Shown here: in pieces, positions 40,233-40,834 of the stretch
Layout of the letters: each line of letters begins with the position of its first letter
How positions within the stretch are numbered: the stretch's first letter is position 1
Source of the DNA: Nemertoderma westbladi
Lineage: Eukaryota; Xenacoelomorpha; Nemertodermatida; Nemertodermatidae
Reading direction: 5' to 3'
DNA length: 40,834 nt
Assembly (NCBI GenBank): GCA_032718475.1
Contig: JAUCBJ010002410.1
Span: forward strand, 1 to 40,834
Notes under the pieces: model-generated
Told to the model about the DNA's origin: nothing
Seen by the model: the letters and a program-made list of their open reading frames with translations, nothing else
Databases searched by the model: none
Made by a program: the position numbers and the translations under genes

Positions 40233-40834
40233 TTGACAAAATTGCACCGCCACAACTCCCTATCACCCATGACATTTGCCAGATCATCCGCATCTTCAAG
40301 GCCAGTGTCCTTTAAGATGCGGTCCTTTAATGATGATGGGGTGATGATAACTCCACCTACTGGCTCCAGAAGTCGAGGAAATCCTGTCAAGTACCTATCT
40401 GATCTAGACTTTGCTGATGACTTAGGAGTACTCTCAGAATCACTAGAGGGAGCCCAACGGCTCCTCCGCTCATTATAACATGCTGCTTCTAGTGTTGGTC
40501 TTTTTATTAACTCCAGAAAGACCAAAATTTTGACAGTTAACTTTGAAAGTCCTCAGCAAGCTCTGATCGGATGAGCATAAGCTCAAAAGATGGTATGCTT
40601 GAGCATGTGGATGACTTCTGTTACCTGGGATCATGGATCCGGAAGTCAGGTGAGGTCCTTCGAATACGTAAGGGAAAGGCATGGGCAGCCTTGAATAGGA
40701 TTTCCAGGATTTGGAAGTCACCGAGAATTAATCGGAAACTTAAGGTCCGGTTATTTAGAGCAGCAGTAGTTCCAGTACTCCTCTATGGGAGTCCATGCTG
40801 GGCTCTAACTGCTGAGATCACGAAATCTCTGGAT
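40233..40834 (+). pseudogene. RTE-like reverse transcriptase fragment, runs off the window
   Basis: The plus strand shows a decayed run-up, then LSDLDFADDLGVLSESLEGAQ (about 40395-40457, active site FADD intact), a TAA at 40476-40478 followed in frame by SSVGLFINSRKTKILTVNF, another interruption near 40573, and then the thumb in a shifted frame (HVDDFCYLGSWIRKSGEVLR, RIRKGKAWAALNRISRIWKS, VLLYGSPCWALTAEI), still open at the edge. It is the same subfamily as 5005-5330. The two minus-strand frames over it are shadows. The 5' part of RT is missing. Confidence 0.8.

Overview
The window looks like transposon-rich, AT-rich nuclear DNA of an invertebrate animal. The grounds are BEL/Pao LTR retrotransposons, RTE-like and CR1/Jockey-like non-LTR retrotransposons, one class A (amine-like) GPCR exon that ends in a consensus splice donor, microsatellites, and no bacterial operon structure. 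I cannot name the phylum. Only the GPCR exon (6762-7697, minus) looks like an ordinary host gene.

Layout. Bases 1-17 match the 3' terminus of the LTR family that recurs at 9172 and 15049, so an LTR appears to be inserted just upstream. 18-3738 (+) is a BEL/Pao pol (end of protease, RT, RNase H, integrase) broken by one in-frame stop and one frameshift, followed by a purine tract and a putative 3' LTR (3939 to about 4258). 5005-5330 (+) is a decayed RT fragment. 5528-6362 (-) is a 5'-truncated RTE-like copy with an 11-bp target-site duplication. The GPCR exon follows. From 8140 to 19690 there is a nest. A CR1/Jockey-like element (-) is split by a large inverted repeat (arms of about 1.1 kb around a dead RTE-like copy). 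The left arm is itself split by a 6.4-kb LTR element (9172-15598) that has gag-like frames, no pol, and an array of short hairpins. The right arm preserves the empty site, which confirms the insertion and its 5-bp duplication.

20225-22490 (-) is the best-preserved RTE-like copy; its long ORF has one upstream frameshift and a FADE instead of FADD active site. Minisatellites (22858-23336) and a decayed non-LTR C-terminus (23405-24206, -) follow.

24296-37031 (-) is a young 12.7-kb BEL/Pao-derived element. Its two 1182-bp LTRs look identical by eye and are flanked by a TAGGC duplication. It has a long gag-protease reading frame from which RT, most of RNase H and the integrase core have been removed while the frame stays open. 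It must depend on enzymes made elsewhere.

37032-40834 is mostly AT-rich DNA without genes. It holds a foldback repeat (38775-39375), a G-rich tract and another RTE-like fragment (40233 to the edge, +).

Functionally the window is a record of nested insertions. The points most worth following are the two coding-but-pol-deficient BEL-type elements, the hairpin array, the cluster of perfect splice-donor-like motifs inside the second element's gag-protease frame, and the palindrome that keeps an empty site.
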